35,521 nt of DNA. Source: Saprospiraceae bacterium (GTDB lineage Bacteria; Bacteroidota; Bacteroidia; Chitinophagales; Saprospiraceae). The notes beneath the pieces were generated by a model. The model had not been told where the DNA came from and did no database searches. It saw only the letters and a program-made list of their open reading frames with translations. Positions 8,201 to 16,117 of this stretch are shown piece by piece. Each line of letters opens with the position of its first letter. Position 1 is the first letter of the stretch. Made by a program: the position numbers and the translations under genes. The stretch is taken from the NCBI GenBank assembly GCA_020629845.1, contig JAHDCQ010000020.1:1-35521 (forward strand). Reading direction: 5' to 3'.

Positions 8201-9535
8201 CTAATGTTGATTATGAAAACTAATGCGTACGCAGTTTTTAGTGGTATTCGTTATCTTAAAACGTTCGTCTATCCGTTTACCGATAATCCAGCAAATATCT
8301 CCTTGCGACTCAAGTAACCAAATGTCTTCTTTTTCAAAAATGGATAGTTTTTGATGGGTAAAAAAATCCTTCAATTTTTGGCGTTTGCCCTTCATGCCTA
8401 GCGGTTGAAACCAATCGCCTGCTTGCCAATGCCGTACTTTTAATGGAAAAGACAAAGTTTCAGTATCGAAGTAGGCAACATTAGCGGGTATTGCTCCCAA
8501 GTGTTTAGGTGGTGGAACATCATGCTCCATGTTTAATAGTACATCTCCTAAATTTATAGTAGCGACTGTTGCTTTTATTTCAAAGACTGTAGTTCTTGCA
8601 ACTGGTTTTTTTCGGATTAAAATTTCTCCACGATTCACTAATAATTCATGCGTAGAGGAATAATAACGACTACCCGAATTGTCGAGATGAGCGACTAATT
8701 GCCGAATTTGGTCACTGGGGAAATTATAAGTACGCACTAGCTCGAAGAGTACCGTACTTGGTGCGGGATATTCGAGTAGTTTGGAACTATTTATAGTTGT
8801 AATATTATTTTCCTCCTTTAAAATTTTCTTTTTAATTTCTTTCAAAAGAAAGTCGAACAACTGTTCGGTTTCTACTAGGTTTTGTATCGTTCGTCCTGCG
8901 CTTTGTTCTAGGCTTGGATTGATGCTTTTTAAGGTAGGCATCACGTGATGGCGTATTTTATTACGCGCATATTTATCGCTTGCATTAGAAGCATCTTCAC
9001 GGAAGGGTACTTCATTTTCTTCGGCATAAGTTTCTATTTCGGCTTTGGTTGCAAAGAGTAGGGGGCGTACTACTTTTCTAAGCTTAGGACTAATGCCATG
9101 CAAACCCCGAATACCACAACCTTTTGCAAAATTGTAAATAGTAGTCTCAATGGAATCATTCAGATGGTGTGCCGTAGCGATATAGTCAAAGCCATGCGTT
9201 TGTCGTATTTCTTCTAGCCATGCATAGCGCAATTCGCGAGCAGCAATTTGAATGGATTGTTTTTTAGTTTTAGCTACTTGAGCTGTATCAAAGCTGGTCG
9301 TATAGTAACTTACGTCTAAATATTTAGCTAACTCCTTTGTGAATTGCTCATCCTCATCCGAAGATTTCCCTCGAAGTAAAAAATTACAATGAGCAAGACC
9401 GAACGGATAATTCCAGTCTTTCATCAAAAAGCAAAGCACCGTAGAGTCTATACCAGCACTTGCTGCTATAAGTATGCGTTCGTTTTTAGAAAAGAGTTGT
9501 TGTTGCTTGATGTAATCTAGGAAGGCTTGTTCCAT
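8201..9535 (-). CDS. tilS: tRNA(Ile)-lysidine synthase
   Basis: 444 aa, full length. It modifies C34 of the tRNA-Ile with CAU anticodon to lysidine, so that it reads AUA codons and accepts Ile; this is essential in most bacteria. The N-type ATP-pyrophosphatase P-loop is seen as ASAGIDS at 25-31 (family SGGxDS; the second position is Ala here). The tRNA/ATP-site block ATAHHLNDSIET and the GIRGLHGI motif follow. The C-terminal TilS substrate-binding region carries HWQAGDWFQPLGMKG. It lies 5 nt downstream of the flavin-reductase gene and abuts the deiodinase-like gene with no spacer. Confidence 0.96.
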   Translation of the reverse strand: MEQAFLDYIKQQQLFSKNERILIAASAGIDSTVLCFLMKDWNYPFGLAHCNFLLRGKSSDEDEQFTKELAKYLDVSYYTTSFDTAQVAKTKKQSIQIAARELRYAWLEEIRQTHGFDYIATAHHLNDSIETTIYNFAKGCGIRGLHGISPKLRKVVRPLLFATKAEIETYAEENEVPFREDASNASDKYARNKIRHHVMPTLKSINPSLEQSAGRTIQNLVETEQLFDFLLKEIKKKILKEENNITTINSSKLLEYPAPSTVLFELVRTYNFPSDQIRQLVAHLDNSGSRYYSSTHELLVNRGEILIRKKPVARTTVFEIKATVATINLGDVLLNMEHDVPPPKHLGAIPANVAYFDTETLSFPLKVRHWQAGDWFQPLGMKGKRQKLKDFFTHQKLSIFEKEDIWLLESQGDICWIIGKRIDERFKITNTTKNCVRISFHNQH

Positions 9536-9540
9536 TGCAT

Positions 9541-10209
9541 TCAGGCATTTTTCTGAAGCCTTGCGTATTCCAAGCGATTGAGCTTATGTGCTTCATAGTA
9601 TGTATCCAAGCCTCCGATAGCTACTGTTCCTTGTTGGCTTAAGTCAATGTGTCCATCCATAGTTACACTATTATCCGGCAACCAAATTTCCAATATCTTT
9701 CCAATGATTAGGAAGGTACCGTTACACTCTATTCTATGAATTTCTTTCAATTCTAAGCCCATCTGGATATGACTTTCTGCTACATAAGGCGCAAAAAAAT
9801 CGCCTCTAAATTCAGGAGTAATACCTACTGCCTCGAATTCTGACACATCGGTATCGTATTTTGCAGAGGTTTGGTGTGCGGCTTGATAAAAGGATTTATG
9901 AATGTGATTGATCGTGTAATAGCCTGTTTCGTTGATGTACTGGTAAGTATGGCGTGGCACATTCACAGGACGTAAAATGAAACCAAAATACGGTGGATTA
10001 GCTCCAATATGGACTACTGAATTAAAAACAGCCACATTTAGTTGCCCCGTAGAATTTTTTGTACCAATGAGGTTGGCACTTTTAAAACCCGACAGGTAGT
10101 TAATGAGCGTAGCCCGTTTTCTACGCTCCATATTCATTACATCATCTAGTTTGAGGTGTTGCATAAGCATTATTTTTGATTCTCCGACTAATCTCTTGAC
10201 GAAGAACAT
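9541..10209 (-). CDS. Flavin reductase / flavoredoxin-like FMN-binding split-barrel protein
   Basis: 222 aa, with features of the flavin reductase-like split barrel: LSGFKSANLIGT near 38-50, AVFNSVVHIGANPPYFGFILRP-type flavin loop (residues about 61-82), and TGYYTINHI (95-103). It would bind FMN and pass electrons from NAD(P)H or ferredoxin-type donors. The longest frame starts at 10209, overlapping the purE stop by one base (TAATG). An ATG at 10168-10170, preceded at about 11 nt by GGAG, gives a more usual N-terminus and may be the true start. Being beside a deiodinase-like flavoenzyme, it could be its electron partner; this is speculative. Confidence 0.85.
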   Translation of the reverse strand: MFFVKRLVGESKIMLMQHLKLDDVMNMERRKRATLINYLSGFKSANLIGTKNSTGQLNVAVFNSVVHIGANPPYFGFILRPVNVPRHTYQYINETGYYTINHIHKSFYQAAHQTSAKYDTDVSEFEAVGITPEFRGDFFAPYVAESHIQMGLELKEIHRIECNGTFLIIGKILEIWLPDNSVTMDGHIDLSQQGTVAIGGLDTYYEAHKLNRLEYARLQKNA

Positions 10210-10721
10210 TATTTTTTATAAGCTTCATAGCCAATTTGCTCCAATCGTTCGTATTTTTGAGCTACTTGTTCTGCGAGCTGTACTTTATAGTCCTCTATTT
10301 TTTGTTGTACATTTTTATCTGCACTACCAATGATTTGTGCCGCTAAAATCCCTGCATTTTTGGCAGCATTTAAGGCTACAGTTGCTACAGGCACGCCATT
10401 GGGCATTTGCAAAATAGAAAGCATGGAGTCCCAACCATCAATAGAGTTGGATGACTTTATAGGAACACCAATAACAGCTAAAGGAGAGAGCGAAGCCACC
10501 ATGCCAGGCAAGTGTGCTGCACCACCCGCTCCAGCAATGATTACTTTTATGCCGCGTTGGTGGGCTTGCTTAGCAAATGTAAACAAACGCTCAGGCGTTC
10601 GATGTGCTGATACGATGGTTAATTCAAATGGAATCTCAAACTCTTTTAAAATATCAGCTGCGTTTCGCATTACGGGTAGGTCTGAATCGGAACCCATGAT
10701 AATGCTCACCAATGCTTGCAT
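10209..10721 (-). CDS. purE: N5-carboxyaminoimidazole ribonucleotide mutase (PurE class I)
   Basis: 170 aa from the ATG at 10719-10721, the usual PurE length. The frame is open further upstream, but that extension is hydrophobic, unlike PurE and runs into the divergent DinB-like gene, so I reject it. Visible: the substrate-phosphate motif MGSDSD at 9-14, catalytic-site SAHRTP at 38-43 (H40), [11 protein letters not shown] at 64-74, GVPIKS at 85-90 and MPNGVPVAT at 106-114. The enzyme converts N5-CAIR to CAIR in purine synthesis and needs PurK, which is not in this window. First gene of a minus-strand run with flavin reductase, tilS and the deiodinase-like gene. Confidence 0.96.
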   Translation of the reverse strand: MQALVSIIMGSDSDLPVMRNAADILKEFEIPFELTIVSAHRTPERLFTFAKQAHQRGIKVIIAGAGGAAHLPGMVASLSPLAVIGVPIKSSNSIDGWDSMLSILQMPNGVPVATVALNAAKNAGILAAQIIGSADKNVQQKIEDYKVQLAEQVAQKYERLEQIGYEAYKK

Positions 10722-10780
10722 AAACGTGTAATTTCTTAAACAACAATGATAAGGAAAATTTAACAAAAAGATACTTAATA

Positions 10781-10788
10781 CAAATGTA
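10781..10788 (-). promoter_or_regulatory. Candidate -7 element for purE
   Basis: TACATTTG on the minus strand matches the Bacteroidota -7 consensus TAnnTTTG and lies about 60 nt before the purE ATG. No clear TTTG -33 element is seen at the right distance, so support is weak. Confidence 0.25.
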
Positions 10789-10791
10789 AAT

Positions 10792-11313
10792 ATGGCAATA
10801 GAAACGCTTTTAATTGAAGAAGTCAAACGCAGATTGTTTGAAGAAGGAATTCCGAGAATTCAGAAGTGCTTGCATGAGCTTAGTGAGGAAGAGGTGTGGC
10901 AACGCCCAAATGAACAAAGTAATAGCGTGGGCAATCTCATTTTACATCTTTGTGGCAATGTCCGTCAATGGATAATTGCGGGATTAGGCCATACTACAGA
11001 TGTGCGCCAACGGCAGACCGAATTTGATGAACGTGGCCCGATTTCAAAAGCGATTTTGCTGGAAAAGCTAGCTATTTTGGAAACCGACGTGCGTGCAACA
11101 TTAATTAATATAAGTGCCGAAGACTTGGTCAAATATCACAAGGTACAAGCGTTTGAAGAAACGGGAGTAAGTATATTGGTGCATGTAACAGAGCATTTTT
11201 CTTATCATGTGGGGCAAATTACGTACTTCGTGAAAGCAATTAAAAATATGGATTTGGGCTATTATGCAGATATGGATTTAGAGCAAAAATTGGGAAATAC
11301 ACTCAAAACTTGA
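10792..11313 (+). CDS. DinB-family (DUF1572-like) four-helix protein
   Basis: 173 aa, divergent from purE. Predicted all-helical, with the three histidines expected for the DinB/YfiT metal site: H52 (LILHLCGN), H135 and H139 ([13 protein letters not shown]). Related proteins are putative metal-dependent enzymes, some of them thiol transferases (bacillithiol/mycothiol S-transferases); the substrate of this one is unknown. No signal peptide. The gene stands alone, followed at about 150 nt by a strong hairpin terminator. Confidence 0.8.
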   Translation: MAIETLLIEEVKRRLFEEGIPRIQKCLHELSEEEVWQRPNEQSNSVGNLILHLCGNVRQWIIAGLGHTTDVRQRQTEFDERGPISKAILLEKLAILETDVRATLINISAEDLVKYHKVQAFEETGVSILVHVTEHFSYHVGQITYFVKAIKNMDLGYYADMDLEQKLGNTLKT

Positions 11314-11460
11314 ATAACCGTAGTGCCTAACTGTATAATGAATTTCGTAGCAAGACTTAACTTTTTAGGCGTTTTGTTGAACCAAAAGGAAAAAGCCTTG
11401 TTGAACAGTCCAAATTACCAATAAGAAAAAATGTTTTTTGTTTGTTTATAGTTTATGTGA

Positions 11461-11481
11461 GCGCATCTTTAGTAGATGCGC
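11461..11481. terminator. Bidirectional hairpin terminator
   Basis: Perfect stem GCGCATCT (11461-11468) / AGATGCGC (11474-11481), loop TTAGT, followed on the plus strand by TTTCTTTGTTT. It sits between the convergent DinB-like and folC genes and can serve both; the T-rich tract favours the plus strand. Confidence 0.75.
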
Positions 11482-11504
11482 TTTCTTTGTTTATTGCAAA
11501 ACTC

Positions 11505-12782
11505 TTATAGCACTTCTGCTACCGTAAAAATAGACCCGCCTACATAAATCAAATCATCCAAATAAGCATTCGCCTTTGCTTGCCGTAAAGCATTTTCTAC
11601 AGAATAGCAGGCTACACCTTCGAGTTGATGTGTTGCCGCTTTTGCTTTTAGGGCATGGGCATCTAAGCCTCTGGGTATGGCCGCTTTAGCAAAATAGTAG
11701 CGCGCATTTTTTGGAAAAAGGGCTAGGATTTTATCCAAATCTTTGTCTTTCACTACGCCTAATACGATATGCAAATTGCGGTGTGGCGTATGCTGCACTT
11801 GTTGTAATGCATAGGTCAATCCTGCTTCATTGTGCGCACTATCGCAAATAGTAAGTGGCTCTTTATGAATAACTTGCCAACGCCCCATGAAACCAGTTCG
11901 CTCCTTCAAATTGATTAAACCAGCTCGTATAACATCTTCTTTCACATAAAAAGGTAAGAGGTCTACGACTTGCAGGGCAGTCTGGATATTTTTATGCTGA
12001 TATTCGCCTGTAATATTCGCTTTTAAGGCAGTGTAGCGCAATAGTTTATGATGGAAAACATTAAAAATGGTTTGTTCATAATTCGTGGATATGGGAACTG
12101 CTTTATGGAGTTGATCTGCAAAATAGATAGTTGCATTATGCTTTTGTGCTACTGCTCGAAATACAGCAGCCGTAGTCGCTTGCGATTCACCAATTACTAC
12201 AGGCACACTAGGCTTTATGATGCCTGCTTTTTCGAGGGCAATTTTTTCCAATGTATCGCCTAACATATCCTGATGATCGAAGCTAATATTAGTGATGACA
12301 CTAAGTAGAGGCGTAATAATATTAGTAGAATCCAAGCGTCCGCCTAAGCCTGTTTCTATGATGGCAATATCCACTTTCTGCTCCGCAAAATACTGGAATG
12401 CCATAGCTACTGTCAGTTCAAAAAAGGAAGGGGAAATAGCTGCCCAAGTAGTTTGATTGTCTGCAATAAACTTTGTGACAAATGCCTTGGGAACGTATTC
12501 GCCATTTATCTTGATACGTTCTCGGAAGTCGCGATAATGTGGCGAGGTATAGAGTCCAACTTTTAAGCCTTGTGCTTGTAGTATAGCCGATAGGATATGT
12601 GCTACCGAGCCTTTACCATTGGTACCAGCAATATGGATACTTTTGAATTGCTCCTGTGGATGGTCTAAGCTTTCGCAGAGCGAACGAATATTGCTTAAGT
12701 CTTTTTTGTAGGCAATATTCCCTACACGTTGATACATAGGGAGTTGCTGATAGAGATAGTCTAGTGTCTGTTGGTAATTCAT
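11505..12782 (-). CDS. folC: Bifunctional dihydrofolate synthase / folylpolyglutamate synthase
   Basis: 425 aa, full length for FolC of the Mur-ligase superfamily. Seen: ATP P-loop HIAGTNGKGSV at 50-60, IIETGLGGRLDSTN around 140-153, the Mg-binding HQDMLGDTLEKIALEKAGI block, and near the C-terminal domain CDSAHNEAG followed by LGVVKDKD. It attaches glutamate to dihydropteroate and extends the poly-Glu tail of folates, in the cytoplasm. It follows the TonB gene on the minus strand after a 100-bp gap containing a hairpin; the two may be co-transcribed with an internal control point. Confidence 0.95.
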   Translation of the reverse strand: MNYQQTLDYLYQQLPMYQRVGNIAYKKDLSNIRSLCESLDHPQEQFKSIHIAGTNGKGSVAHILSAILQAQGLKVGLYTSPHYRDFRERIKINGEYVPKAFVTKFIADNQTTWAAISPSFFELTVAMAFQYFAEQKVDIAIIETGLGGRLDSTNIITPLLSVITNISFDHQDMLGDTLEKIALEKAGIIKPSVPVVIGESQATTAAVFRAVAQKHNATIYFADQLHKAVPISTNYEQTIFNVFHHKLLRYTALKANITGEYQHKNIQTALQVVDLLPFYVKEDVIRAGLINLKERTGFMGRWQVIHKEPLTICDSAHNEAGLTYALQQVQHTPHRNLHIVLGVVKDKDLDKILALFPKNARYYFAKAAIPRGLDAHALKAKAATHQLEGVACYSVENALRQAKANAYLDDLIYVGGSIFTVAEVL

Positions 12783-12820
12783 TTCGTTGAAGATGGGAGC
12801 GAGTAAGGACGTTTAATAGT

Positions 12821-12856
12821 AAGTGGACGGACGACTTCAAAATCGCCCGTCCACTT
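12821..12856. repeat. 10-bp perfect hairpin between tonB and folC
   Basis: AAGTGGACGG (12821-12830) and CCGTCCACTT (12847-12856), 16-nt loop, about 25 nt after the tonB stop in the direction of transcription. No T-run follows on the minus strand, so it is not a classic terminator; it could stabilise the upstream transcript or attenuate entry into folC. Confidence 0.4.
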
Positions 12857-12882
12857 TTGCCCTAATCACTAAAAAAGAAAAA

Positions 12883-13803
12883 TTAGCGTAACTTAAACTT
12901 ATACGTTATTGTTCCGCATTGTTTATCGAGACTTGGATTTCTGTCAAATTTCCACTTTTTAGCACTTGCTATCGCTCTGCTACGAATAGTAGCATCTGAG
13001 GCGGCTGCTCCAAATGAACCGCCTTGCGTAAAGTTCGCACTTATTACATTGCCACTGCCATCTACGCAGATTTTCACGGTTACTTGTCCTTCCTTCTGTG
13101 AATTGTCTGTAATTTTTCCACGTGCTACTACACCACGACCGCTCAATCCACCACCTACACCTGTTGATATACCAGTAAGTTTATCTGCATTGGGGTCGCC
13201 ATTCGGGTCACCTTGATTTCCAGAAGTGCCTGTTTTGCCTTTACCCCCTCCGAACGCATCTCTAACTGCATTTCGTGCGTTTTCCTGTGCAGCTTTCCGT
13301 GCATCTTCGGCAGCTTTACGTTTTGCCTCAGCTTCTGCCTCAGCTTTGCGTTGTGCTTCTTCTTGGCGTTGGCGTTCTCGCTCTTCTGCCTCTTCCTGTC
13401 GTTGTCGGTCGCGTTCTGCTTGTTCCTCTCGTCGCTTTTTCTCCGCTTCTTGCTGCCGAATGCGAACGGCTTCTGCATCTTCTGTAGTTACTACTTTTTC
13501 TTCTTGTGCGGGTGCTGGTTCAGGCTCAGGTTCTACTTTTGGTTCTGGTTTAGGAGGCTCAGGTTTGGGTTCTGGCTTTACTTCAGGCTTGCTTGCTGCC
13601 GCAGGCGCGGAGTTTTCCTCGCCTTGCCCTACATCAGGAATACCAAGATTCACCAATACACCTGCCTGCTCAGGAGGCGGGTCTGGATAAGTGAAAAACG
13701 GAAATACAAATATCGCTAACAAGACAAGCAGTACTGCTATGCTGGATAAGCGTGCTTTTCGTTCATTTCCTGCTTGTCGTTCGTTTACTTTATAATCTTC
13801 CAT
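12883..13803 (-). CDS. TonB-family energy transducer with long Pro-rich and coiled-coil linker
   Basis: 306 aa. Topology: cytoplasmic residues 1-18, one inner-membrane helix (19-38, SSIAVLLVLLAIFVFPFF), a periplasmic Pro/Glu/Lys-rich stretch (66-100), a highly charged Glu/Arg/Gln/Ala coiled coil (110-180), a Gly/Asn-rich linker (185-235) and a TonB C-terminal domain (about 238-306, with VTVKICVDGSGNV and a final YKFKLR strand). Two Cys (246, 296) in the C-terminal domain may form a disulfide. It would pass proton-motive energy from an ExbB/ExbD motor to outer-membrane SusC/TonB-dependent transporters; exbB/exbD are not in the window. A 16-bp inverted repeat lies 25 nt upstream of the ATG and may regulate it. 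Confidence 0.85.
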   Translation of the reverse strand: MEDYKVNERQAGNERKARLSSIAVLLVLLAIFVFPFFTYPDPPPEQAGVLVNLGIPDVGQGEENSAPAAASKPEVKPEPKPEPPKPEPKVEPEPEPAPAQEEKVVTTEDAEAVRIRQQEAEKKRREEQAERDRQRQEEAEERERQRQEEAQRKAEAEAEAKRKAAEDARKAAQENARNAVRDAFGGGKGKTGTSGNQGDPNGDPNADKLTGISTGVGGGLSGRGVVARGKITDNSQKEGQVTVKICVDGSGNVISANFTQGGSFGAAASDATIRSRAIASAKKWKFDRNPSLDKQCGTITYKFKLR

Positions 13804-13827
13804 AGTATTCTGATGAGTAAATATTTA

Positions 13828-13875
13828 ATGCTACAATGCGATACTGCTATAATACTTATTATCGCATTGCAACAT
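13828..13875. promoter_or_regulatory. Inverted repeat just upstream of the TonB gene
   Basis: Arms 13828-13843 and 13860-13875 contain perfect 10-mers CAATGCGATA and TATCGCATTG, extended by ATG/CAT at the ends, with a 16-nt AT-rich centre. It ends 25 nt before the TonB ATG, so it may be an operator or a leader hairpin. No binding protein can be named. Confidence 0.5.
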
Positions 13876-13969
13876 TATCTCATTGAAGCATTGGTTTAAC
13901 GTATAGACGGATTTTTTTATTCGATGTTGCTTTAGGTTTTAATCCTTGAGAAAAAATTAAGATTATTCG

Positions 13970-14147
13970 TAACTATCTAGTAGAGCAGAGACCGTCCTTT
14001 GGACTGAGAGAACAGAGAATTCCAAGCCTTTTTTCTTTTCTCCTTAGTAGTAATTTGGAATACCCTTTCTCTCTTCTCTCAATGAGCAAAGCGAATGGTC
14101 TCTTCTCCCTGCCCGACGGCAGGCGGGTCTGCTCTACTAGATAGTTA
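13970..14147. repeat. Inverted-repeat unit A of the composite element
   Basis: Perfect 20-bp arms TAACTATCTAGTAGAGCAGA (13970-13989) and its reverse complement at 14128-14147. Inside, purine-rich GAGAGAACAGAG and pyrimidine-rich CTCTCTTCTCTC tracts plus ATTCCAA / TTGGAAT continue the pairing imperfectly toward the centre. The right half holds an extra GC-rich hairpin GCCCGACGGC-AGGCGGG at about 14111-14127. Confidence 0.75.
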
Positions 14148-14306
14148 GGGAATCGGCAAAAAATAACCTACCCGTTTGTCTTGTTCTTTTTCCAGACAGC
14201 TTCGTTGCTCATCAGTTACAGAACCAGCTATGCGCCTTCTTCGCGCCTTACTGCCTGAAAAAATAACGAACCCAAACTATGGGTAGGTTATTTCTTGCCG
14301 ATTCCC
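14148..14306. repeat. Inverted-repeat unit B of the composite element
   Basis: Arms of 26 nt (14148-14173 and 14281-14306) pair with a single mismatch: they begin GGGAATCGGCAA and end ATAACCTACCC. Pairing continues less well inwards through GTTTG...TTTTTCCAGACAG and CTGCCTGAAAAA...CAAAC. The unit lies directly downstream of the SCO stop codon and could also act as its terminator. Confidence 0.75.
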
Positions 14307-14312
14307 TTACGA

Positions 14313-14957
14313 TTATTCTTTAGCATTTTCCTCTTTAAACAACAAATCAATATCGCGGATGAGTCTATCTACTTCTTTAGCATTGGTTCCATCGGCAAAA
14401 GCGCGAACATGCCGATTTTTATCTACTAAAATTACTCGACCACTATGATCGAACCCACCAGGAGCTTCGGGGTCGTCGGTTACGATACTAAAGTAGTCGT
14501 CTGCTATTGCATAGATTTCATCCTTCTCACCTGTTACAAAATGCCATTTCTTGGCACTCACTTCTAGGTTGTTGGCGTACTCTCGCAATTTACCAACCGT
14601 ATCTCGTTTCGTATCAATGGAGTGGGAGAGTAGTACCAAGCGTTCGTCATCTTGATATTTTTCATATAAGCGTAGCATTTGCTTTTTTACTTTAGGGCAA
14701 ATGGTAGGACAAGAAGTAAAAAAGAAATCGGTAACATATGCTTTGCCACTAAAGGTATCATTATTTATGACGCTACTATCCTGATTGATAAAAGAAAAAT
14801 CAGGTATGCTGTGCGGCACTTCTATACCATTCACTTCTTTAGGTATGCCCAATATAGGCAGTGCCTCTTGTTGCGCGCGCGATTTTGTTTGATATTTTGT
14901 ATCATTTCCATCGCAGGCAAATATTAGGAATATTGCTAAGCAAAACCAGTATCTCAT
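14313..14957 (-). CDS. SCO1/SenC/PrrC-family lipoprotein (copper delivery to cytochrome oxidase)
   Basis: 214 aa. The short signal ends in a lipobox (IFAC, C15), so it is a membrane-anchored lipoprotein. The thioredoxin-like SCO domain shows TDFFFTSCPTICPKV (77-90) with copper ligands C83 and C87, and GFDHSGRVILVD (168-179) with the third ligand H171. Family members load copper into the CuA centre of cytochrome c oxidase or act as thiol reductases. The gene starts in the stop codon of the preceding small lipoprotein gene (TAATG), and so belongs to an engB - lipoprotein - SCO transcription unit. A composite inverted-repeat element starts right after its stop. Confidence 0.93.
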   Translation of the reverse strand: MRYWFCLAIFLIFACDGNDTKYQTKSRAQQEALPILGIPKEVNGIEVPHSIPDFSFINQDSSVINNDTFSGKAYVTDFFFTSCPTICPKVKKQMLRLYEKYQDDERLVLLSHSIDTKRDTVGKLREYANNLEVSAKKWHFVTGEKDEIYAIADDYFSIVTDDPEAPGGFDHSGRVILVDKNRHVRAFADGTNAKEVDRLIRDIDLLFKEENAKE

Positions 14958-15412
14958 TATTGATTATTTCTTTTATTGCGTTGTGCAATTTGTACCTTTA
15001 CGAGTTCAGCATTCGCGATACTATTGAGCATATCTTTTCTCACCGTCTCTATTTTTCGTTTTTCTCCATTCAAATAGCCCATGATTTCTTCATGGCTCTT
15101 ATTTTTTCGCATGGCATCCAATTGTTGCAATTCTGACATCCATGTCATCATACCTTCCTCTGCAGCCTCTAACTTTTGTAGAGCTACATTATATTGACTC
15201 TCCAAAATATCAGGTACTTCTTCTTTCATGCCTTTCAGGTTGCGCGATAATCGGTTGATTTCTGAGGTTTTAGGCATTACCTCATCATGAATTTTCATCA
15301 TTTCATACCAAGCCACTGTTTGTGTTTTTTGATTTTCTTCGGCTTGTTGATTGCAGGCAGTCAAGCTAATGATAACGCTTAATAATAAAACTAGTGATAC
15401 TCTCATTTTCAT
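14957..15412 (-). CDS. Small helical lipoprotein of unknown function
   Basis: 151 aa with a lipoprotein signal (LSVIISLTAC, lipid-bearing C20). The mature part is charged and almost entirely helical, with likely coiled-coil character, Met-rich (MMKIHDEVMPK, EEGMMTWMSEL) and no catalytic motif. Similar Bacteroidota proteins are often carried under the uninformative name 'viral A-type inclusion protein'. The Met/His content and the one-base TAATG overlap with the SCO gene suggest a role in copper handling or oxidase assembly, which is only a guess. It is also linked by TAATG overlap to engB upstream. Confidence 0.75.
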   Translation of the reverse strand: MKMRVSLVLLLSVIISLTACNQQAEENQKTQTVAWYEMMKIHDEVMPKTSEINRLSRNLKGMKEEVPDILESQYNVALQKLEAAEEGMMTWMSELQQLDAMRKNKSHEEIMGYLNGEKRKIETVRKDMLNSIANAELVKVQIAQRNKRNNQ

Positions 15413-16017
15413 TATTTATTGGTTTGTTGATTAATTTCATTTATAAATTGTAAAATTTCGTCTTTTCCTGTTCTTTCATCCGAGGATGTTAGAAATTGTT
15501 CTGGAAGTGCTTCCCAGTATTCTAGCAATTTTTGCTGAATAGTAGCAATTTTTGCTTCTAGTTCATCTGGCTTCAATCTATCCGTCTTCGTATAAACGAT
15601 AACAAATGGAATTCGATTTTGTCCGAGCCAGTTCATAAATTCTATGTCAATATTTTGAGGAGGGACATTGGCATCTATTAATACGAAGGCACAGCATAAA
15701 CTTTCTCGCTGCCGTAGATAGTTTTCTATCATCAAACGCCATTTGAGACGTTGTTTTTTTGATATTTTGGCATATCCATAGCCAGGCAAATCTACTAAAT
15801 ACCAAGCTCCATTAATATCAAAATAATTAATCATTTGGGTTTTTCCTGGTTTCTTAGAGGTGCGTGCCATGTTTTTCTTATCACATAGCATATTGATAAG
15901 CGATGATTTCCCAACATTCGACCGACCAATAAAGGCATATTCAGGACGGTCTGCTTTTGGGCAGGCATCTATACGAGGAAAACTTCCAATATATTTTGCT
16001 TCTTTTATTTGAATCAT
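15412..16017 (-). CDS. engB: Ribosome biogenesis GTPase EngB (YihA/YsxC)
   Basis: 201 aa, standard length. GTPase motifs: G1 GRSNVGKSS (31-39), G2 region KKPGKTQ (55-61), G3 DLPGYGYAK (76-84), G4 TKTD (143-146), and a G5-like SSDERTG near 177-183. EngB acts in late assembly of the large ribosomal subunit in the cytoplasm. First gene of a three-gene unit with a lipoprotein and SCO gene, joined by one-base overlaps; the functional link to those is not obvious. Confidence 0.96.
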   Translation of the reverse strand: MIQIKEAKYIGSFPRIDACPKADRPEYAFIGRSNVGKSSLINMLCDKKNMARTSKKPGKTQMINYFDINGAWYLVDLPGYGYAKISKKQRLKWRLMIENYLRQRESLCCAFVLIDANVPPQNIDIEFMNWLGQNRIPFVIVYTKTDRLKPDELEAKIATIQQKLLEYWEALPEQFLTSSDERTGKDEILQFINEINQQTNK

Positions 16018-16117
16018 TCAGCGAGTTCAGTCTAATAATAAGGGCAAATATGCTGCTAAGTTTCAGAATATCCTAACCTATCGTATATAATGTCTTGGGT
16101 ACTCATAAGAGCTATGT

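Larger units (their letters stand above)
13969..14310. mobile_element. Composite non-autonomous element flanked by 8-bp direct repeats
   Basis: The 509-bp gap between tonB and the SCO gene is mostly a 342-bp block bounded by GATTATTC at 13961-13968 and again at 14311-14318. The block starts GTAA and ends TTAC, and is built of two abutting inverted-repeat units (13970-14147 and 14148-14306). The right-hand direct repeat overlaps the SCO stop codon (TAA at 14313-14315). This is what insertion of a MITE-like element right after the gene, with 8-bp target duplication, would leave. There is no transposase gene and no long ORF with a start. Confidence 0.6.

Noticed and set aside
10722-10826. N-terminal extension of purE (35 extra residues)
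   Set aside because: Hydrophobic, unlike PurE, and overlaps the divergent DinB-like gene start; the ATG at 10719-10721 gives the normal length.
13213-13719. Long plus-strand ORFs (154 and 168 aa) opposite the TonB gene
   Set aside because: They are Ser/Arg or Cys/Phe low-complexity shadows of the Glu/Arg/Pro-rich TonB linker, with no domain or start signal.
14170-14290. Hammerhead-like CTGATGAG...CGAAG string and an open frame of about 44 codons in inverted-repeat unit B
   Set aside because: The string lacks the GAAA and stem II of a hammerhead core, and the open frame has no start codon.
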